Assembly (NCBI RefSeq): GCF_008364795.1
Contig: NZ_VTTM01000014.1
Location: 108,544-172,543, forward strand
DNA length: 64,000 nucleotides
Direction: 5' to 3'
DNA from: Azospirillum oryzae
GTDB lineage: Bacteria; Pseudomonadota; Alphaproteobacteria; Azospirillales; Azospirillaceae
Shown here: positions 27,952 through 35,661 of the stretch, in pieces
Position numbering within the stretch: the first letter of the stretch is position 1
Layout of the letters: every line of letters begins with the position of its first letter
Made by a program: the position numbers and the translations under genes
The notes under the pieces: generated by a model
What the model saw: the letters and a program-made list of their open reading frames with translations, nothing else
Databases searched by the model: none
What the model was told of the DNA's origin: nothing

Positions 27952-28527
27952 GTGGAGCCTACCGAGGAAACGGTGACCGACGAGGCGTTGATGGCGGACG
28001 CCGCAGCCGGTGACCGGAAAGCGTTTGGAACACTCACGCGCCGGCATCTGCGCCGCAGCATCGCCTTGGCCCAACGTGTTGTCGGGAACGCCGCCGACGC
28101 CGAAGAGGTTGCGCAGGACGCCTTCCTGCAGATCTGGGCCAATGCCGACCGCTGGCGTGGCGATGGAACCCGTTTCACCACCTGGCTGTACAGGATCGTG
28201 GTGAACCGCGCCATCGACTATAAGCGGCGGCGCAGCTTCGCCCCCCTGGACGATGCCGGCGAGATCGCCGATCCGGCCTGGAGCGCCGAGACGGTGATCG
28301 ACGGCATGCGGATCGGTGCCGCGGTGGATGCCGCGATCGCCGCCTTGCCCGAACGGCAAAGGGCGGCGCTCAGTCTCTGCTACCATGAGGAGATGACGTG
28401 CGCTGAGGCTTCGGAAATATTGCAGGTGTCTGTTTCGGCTATGGAAAGTCTGCTGGTCCGGGCGCGCCGCGTCGTGCGGGCCCGGCTTCAACCCCTGATC
28501 CGTCAGAAGGACGGTGCACGGTCATGA
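27952..28527 (+). CDS. ECF sigma factor (CnrH/RpoE-like)
   Basis: 191 residues. Sigma region 2 spans about 30-95 (AEEVAQDAFLQIWANADRW, FTTWLYRIVVNRAIDYKRRR). Region 4 is near 130-180 (LPERQRAALSLCYHEEMTCAEASEILQVSVSAMESLLVRARRVVR). GTG 27952 is taken as the start; GTG 27973 (VTDEALM) is an alternative. It is the first gene of a three-gene operon with ATGA overlaps to a one-span protein and a periplasmic metal-sensor-like protein. This is the arrangement of the CnrYXH nickel/cobalt signalling unit, whose CnrH is also 191 residues. Confidence 0.9.
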   Translation: MEPTEETVTDEALMADAAAGDRKAFGTLTRRHLRRSIALAQRVVGNAADAEEVAQDAFLQIWANADRWRGDGTRFTTWLYRIVVNRAIDYKRRRSFAPLDDAGEIADPAWSAETVIDGMRIGAAVDAAIAALPERQRAALSLCYHEEMTCAEASEILQVSVSAMESLLVRARRVVRARLQPLIRQKDGARS

Positions 28528-28952
28528 CGCTCAAAGAGTTCAAACGCAATGCCGCCGCCTACGGCGCCGATCTGGACCGTTGGCCGCGCTCCGCCAGGGT
28601 GGATGCGCTGGCCCTGCTGGACGGCAGCGCCGAGGCCCGCGACCTGCTGGCCGACGCCGCCATCACCGACGCGCTGCTGGACGCCGCCTCGACTCCGCTG
28701 GTCTCCGCCCGGCGCGAGGCGGAGGTCTATGACCGCATCGCCGACTGTCTGGCACAGCGGATCGTGCCGGAATTCATTCCATGGTTCCTGTCGCGACCGC
28801 CCTTCCGCCCTGCCCCGCTCGCGGGATTCCTGGCCAGCATGGCGCTGGTCGGCTTCCTCAGCTACAGCCAGGGCCTGATTTCCTTCGAAAGGACGAGCAC
28901 GCCCGCCCTGTCCGGCGTGATGATCGTCAGCTATCTGGGAGACGTGAGATGA
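28524..28952 (+). CDS. Putative membrane-anchored anti-sigma factor
   Basis: 142 residues. The N-terminal cytoplasmic part (about 1-95) is helical and charged. A single membrane span lies near 98-115 (LAGFLASMALVGFLSYSQG), with a short periplasmic tail. Starts inside the sigma stop (ATGA) and its own stop overlaps the next start (ATGA). Topology and position match anti-sigma factors such as CnrY; no zinc-binding HxxxCxxC motif is present. Assignment rests on context. Confidence 0.6.
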   Translation: MTLKEFKRNAAAYGADLDRWPRSARVDALALLDGSAEARDLLADAAITDALLDAASTPLVSARREAEVYDRIADCLAQRIVPEFIPWFLSRPPFRPAPLAGFLASMALVGFLSYSQGLISFERTSTPALSGVMIVSYLGDVR

Positions 28953-29395
28953 CGCCGGCCATTCGGCGCCGCTGGCCTTGGTTCCTTCTGGTCGGGTCCC
29001 TTGCGCTCAACATGCTGGCCGGCGGCTTCGTCGTCGCCCACGCCTTCCGTCCGCCGCCTCCGCCGCCCGGCGGGCCGGAGCATCTGCTGGAGCGCTTCGT
29101 CGACGATGTGTCGCAACGGCTGTCGCCGGCCGACGCCGCGATCCTGCGCAAGGCGATTGACGATGCCCGTCCGCTGTTCGTCCGTATGCATGTCAGCCGC
29201 GAAGAATTCGCGCCACGCCTGCGTATGGCCCTGATGGCCCAACCCTTCGATTCAGCCGGCCTCAAGGCCCTGTTCGACAGCGTCCACGCCAACGACGCGG
29301 CGTTGCGCAGCGAGATCGAGGCGCGCGTCGTCGACACCCTTTCCCGCCTTTCCCCCGAAGGCCGCCTGCGTCTGGCCGAAAGCCGCCTTCCCTGA
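28949..29395 (+). CDS. Periplasmic heavy-metal sensor/resistance protein (CnrX/Spy-like)
   Basis: 148 residues. An N-terminal signal anchor (FLLVGSLALNMLAGGFVVAHAF) is followed by a poly-proline link and a four-helix-type domain (ERFVDDVSQRLSPADAAILRKAIDD... RMALMAQPFD... LRSEIEARVVDTLSRLSPEGR) of the Metal_resist family. CnrX, the metal sensor of the cnr system, is the same length and fold. Few of CnrX's ligand histidines are evident, so the signal may be something other than nickel or cobalt. Last gene of the sigma operon; a terminator follows. Confidence 0.7.
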   Translation: MTPAIRRRWPWFLLVGSLALNMLAGGFVVAHAFRPPPPPPGGPEHLLERFVDDVSQRLSPADAAILRKAIDDARPLFVRMHVSREEFAPRLRMALMAQPFDSAGLKALFDSVHANDAALRSEIEARVVDTLSRLSPEGRLRLAESRLP

Positions 29396-29436
29396 TCCTT
29401 TCGGTTTCGACCGGCGGCAGACACTTTTTGGGGTCC

Positions 29437-29470
29437 GGCCGGGATGGCATGTCCGTCCCGGCCCTTTTTC
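29437..29470 (+). terminator. Rho-independent terminator of the ECF sigma operon
   Basis: GGCCGGGATGG (29437-29447) pairs with CCGTCCCGGCC (29453-29463), 11 bp with one G-T pair, loop CATGT, followed by CTTTTTCTTT. Located 41 bp after the last sigma-operon gene. Confidence 0.85.
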
Positions 29471-29767
29471 TTTGCCGAAAAAAGAAAGGGCGGCCTGACG
29501 GTATCACCGCCGGGCCGCCCCCTAGTCGGTTCGGGAGGAAACGCAACCAAGTTGCACGCAGAGGTATAAGGCCGATATGGTTAACGGCCGGTGAATGGCG
29601 GAAAGAAAACGCCCTCTACCACTTTTTTGCGAAAACCACCGCAAATGGTTGCGCTTCCGCTTGGGCTGCCCGTCCCTCTGCCGAAAGGCCGGGGTGGCGT
29701 CCCCCCGCCCCGACGCGCTATGACAGACACCCTTTTGTTCGTCACAAGTCCGCAGGATCCCTGCCTC

Positions 29768-32119
29768 ATGCTGTCCATCAGCCAGCGCATCGCCGACGAA
29801 CTGTCGGTCCGCGAGTCCCAGGTCGCTTCCGCCATCGCCATGCTCGACGAGGGGTCGACCGTCCCCTTCATCGCCCGCTACCGCAAGGAGGCGACCGGCG
29901 GCCTGGACGACACCCAGCTCCGCACCCTGGAGGATCGGCTGGGCTACCTGCGGGAGCTGGAGGACCGTCGCGCCAGCATCCTGTCGACCATCCAGGAGCA
30001 GGGCAAGCTGACGCCCGAGCTGGAACGGCAGATCAAACAGGCGGATACCAAGACCCGGCTGGAGGACCTGTACCTCCCCTACAAGCAGAAGCGCCGCACC
30101 AAGGCCCAGATCGCCCGCGAGGCCGGGCTGGAGCCGTTGGCCGACGCGCTGCTGGCCGACCCGAAGAAGCACCCGGATGCCGAGGCCGCCGCCTTCGTCA
30201 GCGCCGACAAGGGTGTTGCGGACGTCAAGGCGGCGCTGGACGGCGCCCGGCATATCCTGGTGGAACGCTTCGGCGAGGATGCCGAGCTGGTCGGCCGCCT
30301 GCGCACCGCCATGGCGGAAAAGGGCGTCGTAACCTCCAAGGTGATCGAGGAGAAGAAGGCGGAAGGCGCCAAATTCTCCGACTATTTCGACTTCTCGGAG
30401 AACTGGTCGAAGCTGCCGTCGCACCGGGCGCTGGCGCTGTTCCGTGGCCGGGCGCAGGGCGTGCTCGACATCCGCCTGGATCTGCCGGTCGAAGAAAGCC
30501 AGCCGCATCCGGCGGAGGTCACCATTGCCGTCCACACCGGCATCCGCGACCAGGGCCGCCCGGCCGACAAGTGGCTGTCCGACGTTGTGCGCTGGACCTG
30601 GAAGCTGAAGATCGGCCCGCATATCGAGACCGACCTGATGGGCGCCTTGCGTGAACGGGCGGAGGACGAGGCGATCCGTGTCTTCGCCCGCAATCTGCAC
30701 GATTTGCTGCTGGCTGCACCGGCCGGCCAGCGCGCCACCATCGGGCTCGATCCCGGCATCCGCACCGGCGTGAAGGTTGCCGTCGTCGATTCCACCGGCA
30801 AGCTGGTGGAGACGACGACCATCTATCCGCACCCGCCGCGCAACGATTGGGACGGCTCCATCGCCGTGCTGGCGGCGCTGGCGGCGCGGCACAAGGTGGA
30901 GCTGATCTCCATCGGCAACGGCACCGCCTCGCGCGAGACCGACAAGCTGGCGGCCGACCTGATGAAGCGCCATCCCGAGCTGTCCCTGACCAAGCTTGTG
31001 GTCAGCGAGGCCGGCGCCTCGGTCTATTCGGCGTCGGAAACCGCGGCACACGAGTTCCCCGGCCTGGACGTCAGCCTGCGCGGCGCCGTCTCCATCGCCC
31101 GCCGCCTGCAGGACCCGCTGGCCGAGCTGGTGAAGATCGAGCCGAAGTCGATCGGCGTCGGCCAGTACCAGCACGACGTGGCCGGCGGCAAGCTGGCGCG
31201 TTCGCTGGACGCCGTGGTCGAGGATTGCGTGAATGCGGTCGGCGTCGATCTCAACACGGCGTCGATCCCGCTGCTGACCCGCGTGTCGGGCCTGAACGAG
31301 ACCATCGCCCGCAACATCGTCGAGCATCGCGACCGCAACGGCGCCTTCCGCTCGCGCAAGCAGCTGCTCGACGTGGCGCGGCTGGGGCCGAAGACCTTCG
31401 AGCAGGCCGCCGGCTTCTTGCGCATCCGCGACGGCGAAAATCCGCTCGACGGCTCCGCCGTCCATCCGGAAGCCTATCCGGTGGTCCAACGCATCGTGAA
31501 GACCACCGGCCGCGACCTCGGCAGCGTCATTGGCGACGCCCGCTTCCTGCGCGGGCTGAATGCGGAGGAGTTCACCGACGAGCGCTTCGGCCTGCCCACC
31601 ATCGAGGACATCATCAAGGAGCTGGAGAAGCCCGGCCGCGACCCGCGTCCGGAGTTCAAGACCGCCACCTTCAAGGAGGGCGTTGAGGAACTGAAGCACC
31701 TTCAGCCCGGCATGATGCTGGAGGGCGTCGTCACCAACGTCACCGCCTTCGGCGCCTTCGTCGACATCGGCGTCCATCAGGACGGGCTGGTGCATATTTC
31801 CCAGCTTGCCAACAGCTTCGTGAAGGATCCTCACACGGTGGTGAAGGCCGGCGACGTGGTGAAGGTGAAGGTGCTGGAGGTGGACATCCCCCGCAAGCGC
31901 ATCGCCCTGACCATGCGCATGGGCGAGGAAGCCCCGCGCCCGGCGCGCCGGGAGGAACGCCGTGAGGACCGGGGGCCGGCGCGCCAGCCGCAGCAGCAGG
32001 ATCGCCGGCCGGCGGCACCTGCGGCCAAGGTGGCGCCGAAGCCTGTCAAGGCGCCGGAGCCGATCAACAGTGCCTTCGCCGAGGCATTCGCTAGGGCGCA
32101 GTCGGGCAAGAAGAAGTAA
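29768..32119 (+). CDS. tex: Tex family transcription accessory / S1 RNA-binding protein
   Basis: 783 residues. The order is the Tex N-terminal helical region (STVPFIARYRKEATGGLDDTQLR), a YqgF-like RNase-H fold (IGLDPGIRTGVKVAVVD near 330), HhH motifs (LTRVSGLNETIARNIVEHR), then an S1 domain from about 647 to 720 (GVVTNVTAFGAFVDIG). A basic Pro/Ala/Gln-rich tail completes it. Cytoplasmic nucleic-acid-binding protein acting on transcription. ATG 29768 matches the N-terminus of known Tex proteins; the frame is open further upstream but that part is leader. The 372-bp gap before it holds a terminator and GC-rich leader and no other gene. Confidence 0.93.
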   Translation: MLSISQRIADELSVRESQVASAIAMLDEGSTVPFIARYRKEATGGLDDTQLRTLEDRLGYLRELEDRRASILSTIQEQGKLTPELERQIKQADTKTRLEDLYLPYKQKRRTKAQIAREAGLEPLADALLADPKKHPDAEAAAFVSADKGVADVKAALDGARHILVERFGEDAELVGRLRTAMAEKGVVTSKVIEEKKAEGAKFSDYFDFSENWSKLPSHRALALFRGRAQGVLDIRLDLPVEESQPHPAEVTIAVHTGIRDQGRPADKWLSDVVRWTWKLKIGPHIETDLMGALRERAEDEAIRVFARNLHDLLLAAPAGQRATIGLDPGIRTGVKVAVVDSTGKLVETTTIYPHPPRNDWDGSIAVLAALAARHKVELISIGNGTASRETDKLAADLMKRHPELSLTKLVVSEAGASVYSASETAAHEFPGLDVSLRGAVSIARRLQDPLAELVKIEPKSIGVGQYQHDVAGGKLARSLDAVVEDCVNAVGVDLNTASIPLLTRVSGLNETIARNIVEHRDRNGAFRSRKQLLDVARLGPKTFEQAAGFLRIRDGENPLDGSAVHPEAYPVVQRIVKTTGRDLGSVIGDARFLRGLNAEEFTDERFGLPTIEDIIKELEKPGRDPRPEFKTATFKEGVEELKHLQPGMMLEGVVTNVTAFGAFVDIGVHQDGLVHISQLANSFVKDPHTVVKAGDVVKVKVLEVDIPRKRIALTMRMGEEAPRPARREERREDRGPARQPQQQDRRPAAPAAKVAPKPVKAPEPINSAFAEAFARAQSGKKK

Positions 32120-32122
32120 GGG

Positions 32123-32758
32123 TCAGGGAGGGGGCAGAGCGTCCGACATCAGGCGGACGCCGAGCCCGCCGATCGCGGCGGCGGCAACCCGGTCGACCCA
32201 GCGCTTGGACCGCAGGTAGGCGGCGCGCGGCCGGCCGGCGGAAAAGGCCGCGGCGACGATGGCGTACCAGCCGGCTTCGATCAGGAAGATGGCGGGCGGC
32301 AGGAAGACGAACAGCCAGAGCGGCGGTTCGGCCGGCATCAGAGCGGCGAAGATGCTGCCATAGACCAGCGCCGTCTTCGGATTGCTCAATTGCGTCAGCA
32401 AACCGAACAGCAGCGGCCGCATCAGCCCGGCGGGCGCCGTCTGTCCTTCCTCCGCCATCACGAGAGGCTCCGCGGCTCCGCGCCAGATGCGGATCGCGAG
32501 GTAGAGCAGATAGGCGCCACCCACCAGTTTCAGCACCGCATAGAGCCAGCCGATCTGCGACAGCAGGGCATGCAGCCCCAACAGCGCCAGCGACGCGAAG
32601 AACACGCCGCCGATCCCCATGCCGAGCGCGGTGGCCAGACCGGCCCGGCGGGATACGGCGATGGAGGTGCGGGCGACCAGCACGAAGCTCGGTCCCGGAC
32701 TGGCGGCACCGACCGCGATGGCTCCGACGATGCTGGCGAAGGCAAGTACGGGATCCAT
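32123..32758 (-). CDS. LysE-family amino acid exporter
   Basis: 211 residues, about six membrane helices. N-terminal AVGAASPGPSFVLVARTSI and the central QLSNPKTALVYGSIFAAL motif are typical of LysE/RhtB exporters, which expel amino acids or homoserine lactones. ATG 32758 follows a GGGGAG ribosome site and begins the usual MDPVLAFASIVGAI N-terminus, so the longer open frame to 32803 is not used. Convergent with tex, with only three bases between the stops. Confidence 0.88.
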   Translation of the reverse strand: MDPVLAFASIVGAIAVGAASPGPSFVLVARTSIAVSRRAGLATALGMGIGGVFFASLALLGLHALLSQIGWLYAVLKLVGGAYLLYLAIRIWRGAAEPLVMAEEGQTAPAGLMRPLLFGLLTQLSNPKTALVYGSIFAALMPAEPPLWLFVFLPPAIFLIEAGWYAIVAAAFSAGRPRAAYLRSKRWVDRVAAAAIGGLGVRLMSDALPPP

Positions 32759-32824
32759 GATCGCTCCCCTTCCGCTTGAAGGCAGAGACGATAACACAAC
32801 CACGACGGCGCGCGAGGGGCGGGC

Positions 32825-32862
32825 AAAAAAAGTCCCCTCGCCCGCGGGGGGAACGAGGGGAC
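32825..32862 (-). terminator. Rho-independent terminator of the recombination operon
   Basis: On the minus strand GTCCCCTCG and CGAGGGGAC (plus coordinates 32832-32840 and 32854-32862) form a perfect 9-bp stem with a 13-base loop. Seven T residues follow directly. It lies 31 bp after the last gene of the minus-strand exonuclease/SSAP operon and isolates it from lysE. Confidence 0.88.
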
Positions 32863-32893
32863 AATGGCCGATGGCTTGGCCGTTACGGGGATG

Positions 32894-33154
32894 TCATTCG
32901 GCGGCCATCAGCACCGGAGCCTCGTCGCGCACCCGGTTCACCGCCACATAGCGGTCCAGCGCGTCCAGGCATTCGCTGAGGGTTCCGGAACCGACCGCGC
33001 GGCAGTCCTCGAAGGCGTGCGGTTCGGGGCGGAACCAATGGGTGATGTAGCATTCCTCGCGCCCGTCCAGGCTGAGGGTGAGGGCGAAGCGGCCCTCACG
33101 CCCGAGATGGGCTTGAGCGGCGCGCAGACGCGCCTGGACCTCTTCTATCGTCAT
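32894..33154 (-). CDS. Hypothetical protein, last gene of SOS recombination operon
   Basis: 86 residues, not recognised. A helical N-terminus (TIEEVQARLRAAQAHLG) is followed by two beta-like stretches (RFALTLSLDGREECYITHWF), a central CRAVGSGTLSECLDALDRYVA and a short tail. No signal peptide, membrane span or catalytic motif. An AAGGAT ribosome site lies upstream of the ATG. Immediately followed by the operon terminator. It could be an accessory to the nearby exonuclease/annealing pair; this is from context only. Confidence 0.6.
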   Translation of the reverse strand: MTIEEVQARLRAAQAHLGREGRFALTLSLDGREECYITHWFRPEPHAFEDCRAVGSGTLSECLDALDRYVAVNRVRDEAPVLMAAE

Positions 33155-33187
33155 GGGATGATATCCTTCCCTTGATGCCGCCTGCGG

Positions 33188-33517
33188 TCAGGCGGCGTGG
33201 GCGAACTTGCCGTCTTCCAAATCCGAGTCTTCCAACCGCCGAGCCCAGTCGATGTCACGCGCCAGCGACTCGACAAGAACGCGGGCCGCCCCTGCGGTTT
33301 CAGCCGGCGTGTCGGATCGAAGCAATCCCGACAGCCGCATCGCCAGCGTCTCGGCCTCCGCCTCCACCCAGCGGGCGTAGTGGCGGCGACGCTGGTCGCG
33401 GTTCCAATACCAGCGCGGCAGCTGGGCGTTGGCACGTTCGAACTCGCCTTCCCAGGCGCTCATGCGGAAAAGACCGCTGGGCGACCGGTCGCCGGTGTGA
33501 TGAGTCGTCTGGGTCAT
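33188..33517 (-). CDS. Hypothetical protein in recombination operon
   Basis: 109 residues, not recognised. Rich in Arg, Trp and Ala (PRWYWNRDQRRRHYARWVEAEAETLAMRLSGLL), predicted mainly helical, with a C-terminal acidic helix (DIDWARRLEDSDLED). The Trp/Arg-rich segment could contact DNA or a partner protein, but no family can be named. Nine bases separate it from the annealing-protein stop and 33 from the next gene, so it belongs to the same transcript. Confidence 0.6.
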   Translation of the reverse strand: MTQTTHHTGDRSPSGLFRMSAWEGEFERANAQLPRWYWNRDQRRRHYARWVEAEAETLAMRLSGLLRSDTPAETAGAARVLVESLARDIDWARRLEDSDLEDGKFAHAA

Positions 33518-33526
33518 GGCATTCCG

Positions 33527-34411
33527 TCAGGCGGCTTCCCGCCCGTCCTCTTCCTCGCGCTTCAGAATCTCGGCCTTCTTCTGGGCGAACAGGCCGGTGA
33601 TGCGATGCTGGGCGGCGCGGTCCACTGCGCCGATCTCGCGCAGCCGGGTGCCGACGCCGGACCGCCAGACCTCTTCCAGGTCGTCCAGGTCCAGGCAGGC
33701 CCCCAGGCGGCGCTTCACCTCCGCCTCGAAAGCCTCGACGGCGGCGGGTTGCAGGTCCGGATTGGACTTGGCGGCATAGAAGGCCTCCGACTCCTCCCGG
33801 TATTTGCTGTCGTCGAACTGGCCCATATAGACGTCGGCGGCCAGACCCAACTGCAGCAGGCATTTGCCGACCGCGTCGGTCATCGACATCTTGAAGCACT
33901 CGTCGTCCGGCATCTCCATGCCGTTGCGGCGACGGACCATCTCGGTCCCGCCCCACTGCGGGCCGGTAAAGCACTTCTCCTTCGTCTCCGGGTCGACGTA
34001 CCAGACGCGGGCGCAGATGAAGATCATCCGTTCCGCGATGGTCCAATCGACCTGCTCATAGCCCCAGCCCTTGCCGATCGGGCCGAACACCTCCGTCATC
34101 ATCTGGAAGCGCCAGGTCGGGTCGATCTGCGTGCCGCGGAAGCCGCCGGAACGGGTGAAGGGCTTGGTCGCCTTCGGGTCGGTGCGCTTCAGCCGGTTCC
34201 ACAGGAACATGGTGTCGATGCGCTGCGGCTCGGCCGGCCTGGCTCCGCCGGCGGATCCCTTGGAACCCTGGGAACCGCGGCTGCCGCCGGTCTTCGGCTC
34301 GGCCTGGATGGTCTCCGTCACGTTGGACCCGGCTACGTTGGATTCAGTAACACTCGACTCGGGCGTTTCGGTATCGGCAACGAGGTGGTCGGTCTTGCTC
34401 ATGCGTCCCAT
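33527..34411 (-). CDS. Phage-type single-strand DNA annealing protein (Rad52/Sak-like)
   Basis: 294 residues. After a low-complexity Ser/Thr/Gly-rich N-terminus (1-60) comes a conserved core: FLWNRLKRTDP, GGFRGTQIDPTWRFQMMTEVFGPIGKGWGYE, and the diagnostic MTDAVGKCLLQLGLAADVYMGQFDDSKY. The last block is seen in phage annealing proteins of the Rad52-like/Sak superfamily. Such proteins pair complementary single strands made by a processive exonuclease, and that exonuclease is the adjacent gene. AAGGA eight bases before ATG 34411 supports this start; ATG 34402, overlapping the exonuclease stop, is an alternative. The domain family is recognised by pattern only. Confidence 0.72.
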   Translation of the reverse strand: MGRMSKTDHLVADTETPESSVTESNVAGSNVTETIQAEPKTGGSRGSQGSKGSAGGARPAEPQRIDTMFLWNRLKRTDPKATKPFTRSGGFRGTQIDPTWRFQMMTEVFGPIGKGWGYEQVDWTIAERMIFICARVWYVDPETKEKCFTGPQWGGTEMVRRRNGMEMPDDECFKMSMTDAVGKCLLQLGLAADVYMGQFDDSKYREESEAFYAAKSNPDLQPAAVEAFEAEVKRRLGACLDLDDLEEVWRSGVGTRLREIGAVDRAAQHRITGLFAQKKAEILKREEEDGREAA

Positions 34412-35373
34412 GATTTGGGTCCTTCTTGTCCAAACGTTTCGGCTCTCCCCTCACCCCAGCCGGCGGTCAGCACTGTTTCCAGGCTGAGTTCCACCGCGTT
34501 CGGGTCAGCGGAGGGGCCCCAGGATTGCGCGTCGGCCAGGGAACGGCGCGGCGGTGCGCCATAGCGCAGGCTGAGCCGGCCCTCGCGGTCGCGCGCGAGA
34601 TAGAGGCCGCCGGAGCGGCCATCGGCCTGATCGACCGCGACGAAAGCGATGCGGGCGTCTTCCGGCATCAGCGCCTTCAGGGCGGCCTCGTCCTCCTTCA
34701 CCGCCAGCGCCGCCGCCCGGTTGGCAACCAGCCGGTCGGCGAGCGCGCGGAAGCGGTTGTGCCGCCCCATGTCGAAGACGCGGCCGTGCTCATAGGACGG
34801 CGCGTCCATCGGCAGCGGATCCGCCGGCTCGACATCGTTGACGACGTGCCACCAGAAGGCCTCCAACATCTCGACCAGCCGTTCGACATCGTCCGGGTGC
34901 CGATCCACCGTCATCAGGCTGTGACCGGTCGGACGCAGGATCGACAGCAGCGCGCGGTCCAGTCCGACCACCGCCAGCTGATGCTGGATTTGCCAGTGGT
35001 AGCGGCGGGCGAGGTCGGCATCGGTCTGGAAGCCGCTGTTGAACTTCGCCTCCACGATGGTGTCGAGCGCACCGTCGGCCACGCTGCTGGTCAGGAAATC
35101 GGGATGGGCGACCATCCAGTCATGCTCGGCATGGCGATAGGTGTCGGGAGCGGCCACACACGGGCGGCCGGTGGCATGGGTGACGAAGCGCGGGTGCAGA
35201 TGCTCGGTCGCGATGCCGATCTGCACGGCGGCGACAAGGTCCAGATTCTCGGGCCCGACCCGGCCGGTCTTCTCGCGCCACAGCGACAGCCAGTCGCCGG
35301 CCATCACGCGCGTCGCGTCCGACGACCCGATCCGCCCCGCCCGCAAGTCCCGCTGTGCCTGAGTGATCGCCAT
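34399..35373 (-). CDS. YqaJ/lambda-exonuclease-family recombinase nuclease
   Basis: 324 residues. The N-terminal RIGSSDATRVMAGDWLSLWREKTGR is the YqaJ signature. The PD-(D/E)XK nuclease core includes VAHPDFL and DTIVEAKF (catalytic Asp/Glu-x-Lys, about residues 103-110), followed by YHWQIQHQLAVVGLDRALLSIL. These 5'-to-3' exonucleases expose single strands for an annealing partner, encoded directly downstream with overlapping frames. ATG 35373 starts the conserved region; a further 12 codons to 35409 are open but lack a ribosome site. A perfect alphaproteobacterial LexA-type box lies 112 bp upstream, indicating damage induction. Confidence 0.82.
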   Translation of the reverse strand: MAITQAQRDLRAGRIGSSDATRVMAGDWLSLWREKTGRVGPENLDLVAAVQIGIATEHLHPRFVTHATGRPCVAAPDTYRHAEHDWMVAHPDFLTSSVADGALDTIVEAKFNSGFQTDADLARRYHWQIQHQLAVVGLDRALLSILRPTGHSLMTVDRHPDDVERLVEMLEAFWWHVVNDVEPADPLPMDAPSYEHGRVFDMGRHNRFRALADRLVANRAAALAVKEDEAALKALMPEDARIAFVAVDQADGRSGGLYLARDREGRLSLRYGAPPRRSLADAQSWGPSADPNAVELSLETVLTAGWGEGRAETFGQEGPKSWDA

Positions 35374-35409
35374 GCTTTTCCCGACTTCCAGACCCCGAAG
35401 CGAGACCAT

Positions 35410-35427
35410 TGCTGCAACTTCGCAGCA
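35410..35427. promoter_or_regulatory. Inverted repeat at the head of the recombination operon
   Basis: TGCTGC (35410-35415) and GCAGCA (35422-35427) are separated by six bases, 37 bp upstream of the preferred exonuclease ATG. It could be an operator half-site pair for the adjacent repressor-like protein or part of the mRNA leader. Confidence 0.35.
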
Positions 35428-35484
35428 TGTTTTGGAACCGCCTCACCGGACCCTGAATATGGGATGCGAACACGCAGCTTTCAA

Positions 35485-35499
35485 GAACAAAACGTGAAC
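35485..35499 (-). promoter_or_regulatory. LexA (SOS) box, GTTC-N7-GTTC
   Basis: On the minus strand the sequence reads GTTCACGTTTTGTTC: two GTTC direct repeats with exactly seven bases between them, the alphaproteobacterial LexA consensus. It lies 112 bp upstream of the exonuclease start in a 288-bp non-coding gap that contains no other gene, so it should sit at the operon promoter. Confidence 0.75.
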
Positions 35500-35661
35500 C
35501 GTTGGCTTGGCCGTAGACCAGCCCAAAGTCCTGGAAACACGCTATATTTGGTGCCTTCTGACAAGAGTCGTCACAAGACAAAACGGACGGAGTAGAGACG
35601 CCCGTTTTTGCGAGTCGCGGGGGATTGGAACGTGCGCCGCGACTCGTGCCGAGGCAGCCTT

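Noticed and set aside
27698..27976. 92-codon open frame upstream of the ECF sigma gene
   Set aside because: No domain, no ribosome site and it overlaps the sigma-factor start; composition looks non-coding.
29640..29720. GC-rich run before tex as a palindromic repeat
   Set aside because: Only a short GCC-GAAA-GGC hairpin is present; it does not match the composite repeats at 4013 and 8549.
29591..29767. Upstream extension of the tex reading frame
   Set aside because: The extra 59 codons do not resemble Tex N-termini and cover GC-rich leader sequence; ATG 29768 fits the family start.
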